Below, piece after piece: positions 61,927-64,000 of a stretch of DNA of 64,000 nt; within the stretch, counting starts at the first letter, position 1, and every line of letters starts with the position of its first letter. The stretch covers positions 124,001 through 188,000 of the forward strand of contig NZ_AUFE01000003.1 of NCBI RefSeq assembly GCF_000426345.1, read 5' to 3'. The translations under genes and the position numbers were made by a program. The DNA comes from Cupriavidus phytohabitans. GTDB taxonomy: Bacteria; Pseudomonadota; Gammaproteobacteria; Burkholderiales; Burkholderiaceae. Below the pieces are notes generated by a model, which saw only the letters and a program-made list of their open reading frames with translations, did not search any database and had not been told where the DNA came from.

Positions 61927-64000
61927 TCAGGGCTGCGCGGCCGGCGTGGTGCCGGCGGCTTCGGTGCTCGCCCCGCCGCCTGGCTGGCTGCCGCTGGCCG
62001 CATCGCGTGCGTGAGTCGGTTGCGCCGCGAGCGCCCCGCTGAAGTCGCCCGCATAGACGCGGGACATTCCCCCCGCCTGTATATAGCGCCGGATCGCGGC
62101 GTTGACCGATTCCGTCGTGGCCGCGCGCAGGCGTGTCTCGAGTTCCGCGGTAAAGGCCATGGTGCGGCCCAGGTAGAGCTGGTAGGCAAGCGTACCCGCC
62201 AGCGCTGCGTCATTGCTGCGGCTGACCGTGCCCTGCTGCAGCAGGCCGCTGACAGCTTCCGCCAGTTCCGGTGCGGTGATGCCGTCGCGCGTGAAGCGCT
62301 CGAGTTCGTCGGCGACCGCGCGCTGCAAGCGCGCGAGGTTCTGCGGCGCATACTGCGCCTGCACGCCGAAGCGGCCGGCGCGGTCGAGCGCGCCCACCTG
62401 TACCCAGCTGCTGGCGCCGTAGCTCAACCCCTCCTGCTGGCGCAGGCGGTCGGCCAGCCGGCTGCGCAGGCTGGCACCCCCCAGCACGCGGTTCGCGATC
62501 ATCATCAGCGCATAGTCCGGCGAGTCGCTGGTCAGGTCGATCGGCGCCGCGGCCACGTAGACGGCATTCGCCTTGCCCGGCGCGGGGAGCGTGAGTTCTG
62601 CCGGCGGAATCGGCACGAAGGGCCGGTCGACGCGCGCATACGGCTGCGCCGCGGTCCAGTCGCCGAACAGCTGCGCGGCCTGCGCCGCCGCGGCCGGCGC
62701 GTCGAAGTCACCGACCAGGCTCAGCTGCGCATTGCCCGCGCCGTAGAAACGCGCATGGAAATCCCGCACCTGCGCCAGCGTGGCCGCGCGCAGGTCGGCG
62801 ATGTTCTCGGCGAAACTGCGCGCGTGGCGCGGGTCGCCCACGGGATAAGGGTCACCGTGACGGCCGAGTGCATTCGATGCCATCACGCCCGGCTGGCTCT
62901 GGATGCTTTCGATATCGGCGATGCTGGTCTTGCGCAGCGTCTCGAATTCCGCTTCGGGGAAGTCAGGCGCGCGCAGGATCTCGCGCAGCAGTGCCAGCAG
63001 CTCGGGCAGCTGGGCCCGGCGCGTTTCGAAGCTGACGGTCACGCGCTCGGAATTGCCGCCGATGCCGACGCGCGCGCGCAGCGCCTCGATGCGGTCGGCG
63101 ATCTGCTCGCGGCTCATGCCGCCGGCGCCGCGCCGAAGCATCGTCGCGGTCATCGCCCCCACCGTGGTCAGCCCTTGCAGGCTCTGCGCGTCTCCCATGC
63201 GCAGCACCAGCACGCCGTGCACCACCTCGCCGCGCGCGGGTTTGGGCAGCAGAGCCAGCTGCATGCCGTTGGCCAGCGTCTGGCGCGTGGTATGTGCTTC
63301 GATATTGGCTGGGCTGGGGTCGAACGGCGCGACCGCGGCCAGCGCCGGCTTGCCCTGGTAGCCACTGACCATCGCGGCGACATCCGGCGTAGCGGGCACC
63401 TGCGCGCGGGCTGGCTGCGCGGACGGCACGAACAGGCCCACGGTGCGGTTCGACGACTGCAGGTAGTTCTGTGCCACGCGCTGCACGTCTGCCAGCGTGG
63501 TCGTGTCGATGCGGTCGCGGTTCAGGAAGAACAGCCGCCAGTCGCCCTTGGCAATGGCTTCGGACAGGGCGATACCAAGCGCGCCCGGGTCGCTCATGTA
63601 GTGGTCGTAGGCATTGCGCATGCGCACGCGCGCGCGTTCCAGCTCGGCTTCGGTCACGGGGGCCTCGGCAAAGCCTTCGACCTGCGTGATCAGGCCTGCG
63701 CGCGCGGCTGCGAGCGACTGGTCCCTGGACGTCTCCGCCATGAACAGCAGCGTGCCGGGATCCTTCATCGAATAGAAAGCGCTGCCGATCGAAGCGGCCT
63801 GGCCGCGCTCGACCAGCGCCTTGTACAGGCGTCCGCCGGGCGTGTCGCCGAGGATGATCGTCAGCAGCGACAGTGCCGTGGTGTCGGGATGCGCGCCGGG
63901 GCTGACGTGGTACTGCGCGGCCACCAGGCTGTTGTCGCCGGGCCGCATGACCACCAGTTCGCGCGCGCCTTCCTGCGCCGGCTCGACCGTATGCTCGGGC
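61927..64000 (-). CDS. M16-family zinc peptidase-like protein (partial, C-terminal part)
   Basis: The frame is open to the right edge (TVEPAQEGARELVVMRPGDN), so the N-terminal part is outside. About 690 codons are visible, covering the end of the first and the whole of the second M16 domain. The visible domain-2 start is TLANGMQLALLPKPARGEVVHGVLVLRMGDAQSLQGLTTVGAMTATMLRRGAGGMS. It has no HxxEH zinc motif, as expected of the inactive partner domain; any active site would be in the missing N-terminal part. Members (pitrilysin/PqqL-like) act in the periplasm. The gene is likely over 900 codons in all. Confidence 0.88.
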   Translation of the reverse strand, partial: PEHTVEPAQEGARELVVMRPGDNSLVAAQYHVSPGAHPDTTALSLLTIILGDTPGGRLYKALVERGQAASIGSAFYSMKDPGTLLFMAETSRDQSLAAARAGLITQVEGFAEAPVTEAELERARVRMRNAYDHYMSDPGALGIALSEAIAKGDWRLFFLNRDRIDTTTLADVQRVAQNYLQSSNRTVGLFVPSAQPARAQVPATPDVAAMVSGYQGKPALAAVAPFDPSPANIEAHTTRQTLANGMQLALLPKPARGEVVHGVLVLRMGDAQSLQGLTTVGAMTATMLRRGAGGMSREQIADRIEALRARVGIGGNSERVTVSFETRRAQLPELLALLREILRAPDFPEAEFETLRKTSIADIESIQSQPGVMASNALGRHGDPYPVGDPRHARSFAENIADLRAATLAQVRDFHARFYGAGNAQLSLVGDFDAPAAAAQAAQLFGDWTAAQPYARVDRPFVPIPPAELTLPAPGKANAVYVAAAPIDLTSDSPDYALMMIANRVLGGASLRSRLADRLRQQEGLSYGASSWVQVGALDRAGRFGVQAQYAPQNLARLQRAVADELERFTRDGITAPELAEAVSGLLQQGTVSRSNDAALAGTLAYQLYLGRTMAFTAELETRLRAATTESVNAAIRRYIQAGGMSRVYAGDFSGALAAQPTHARDAASGSQPGGGASTEAAGTTPAAQP

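Overview
The window is a high-GC betaproteobacterial sequence spanning the replication and partition locus of a secondary chromosome (chromid). It most resembles Cupriavidus/Ralstonia. The main reasons are a plasmid-type RepA beside an iteron array, an adjacent parA-parB pair with 16-bp palindromic parS-like sites, a Wza/Wzb/Wzc (EpsA/P/B-type) exopolysaccharide operon, and an Entner-Doudoroff cluster beside the origin. No rRNA, tRNA or CRISPR array was seen.

1-8.7 kb: exopolysaccharide region. It holds a partial deacetylase-like gene, a GT4 glycosyltransferase, then wza-wzb-wzc, a hexapeptide acetyltransferase, a PAP2 phosphatase and an initiating phosphoglycosyl transferase. 9.2-21.2 kb: an unusual accessory set. 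It contains DUF1839, a GH2 (mannosidase-like) enzyme, an amino acid:[carrier protein] ligase (a class II synthetase paralog), an acyl-CoA dehydrogenase-like protein and a carrier protein, then a second Wzc-like protein, a Crp/Fnr regulator, and a second DUF1839 gene overlapping a GH2 gene cut down to its N-terminal domain. 21.2-24.0 kb: a repeat-rich intergenic region, a small unknown gene and two atypical receiver-domain proteins.

24.6-34 kb: chromid core. A C-terminally damaged tyrosine recombinase, parB, parA, a cold-shock gene, repA, about 1.1 kb of origin with 21 RepA-type 16-mers, a second cold-shock gene and a purine permease. 34.3-45.7 kb: a VpsR-like sigma-54 activator (a plausible regulator of exopolysaccharide), small exported proteins, YihY, RF3, a FecA-like receptor, an MFS exporter and an AraC regulator. 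46-54.3 kb: MscS, then divergent edd and a zwf-pgl-glk-response regulator-sensor kinase operon (glucose to KDPG). 54.4-64 kb: YccF, a MarR regulator, a flavin monooxygenase with its small DUF2783 partner, an OPT transporter, an acyl-CoA dehydrogenase, unknown genes and a partial M16 peptidase.

The most striking signal is that the 16-bp origin iteron (CGTACCCGTTTCTGCG and close variants) is not confined to the origin. Eleven further copies lie from 15.8 kb to 54.4 kb, ten of them to the right of repA, nearly all between genes, and one inside glk. This suggests a dispersed RepA-titration, handcuffing or replication-control system around the chromid origin. All functional statements are inferred from sequence; no searches were run.
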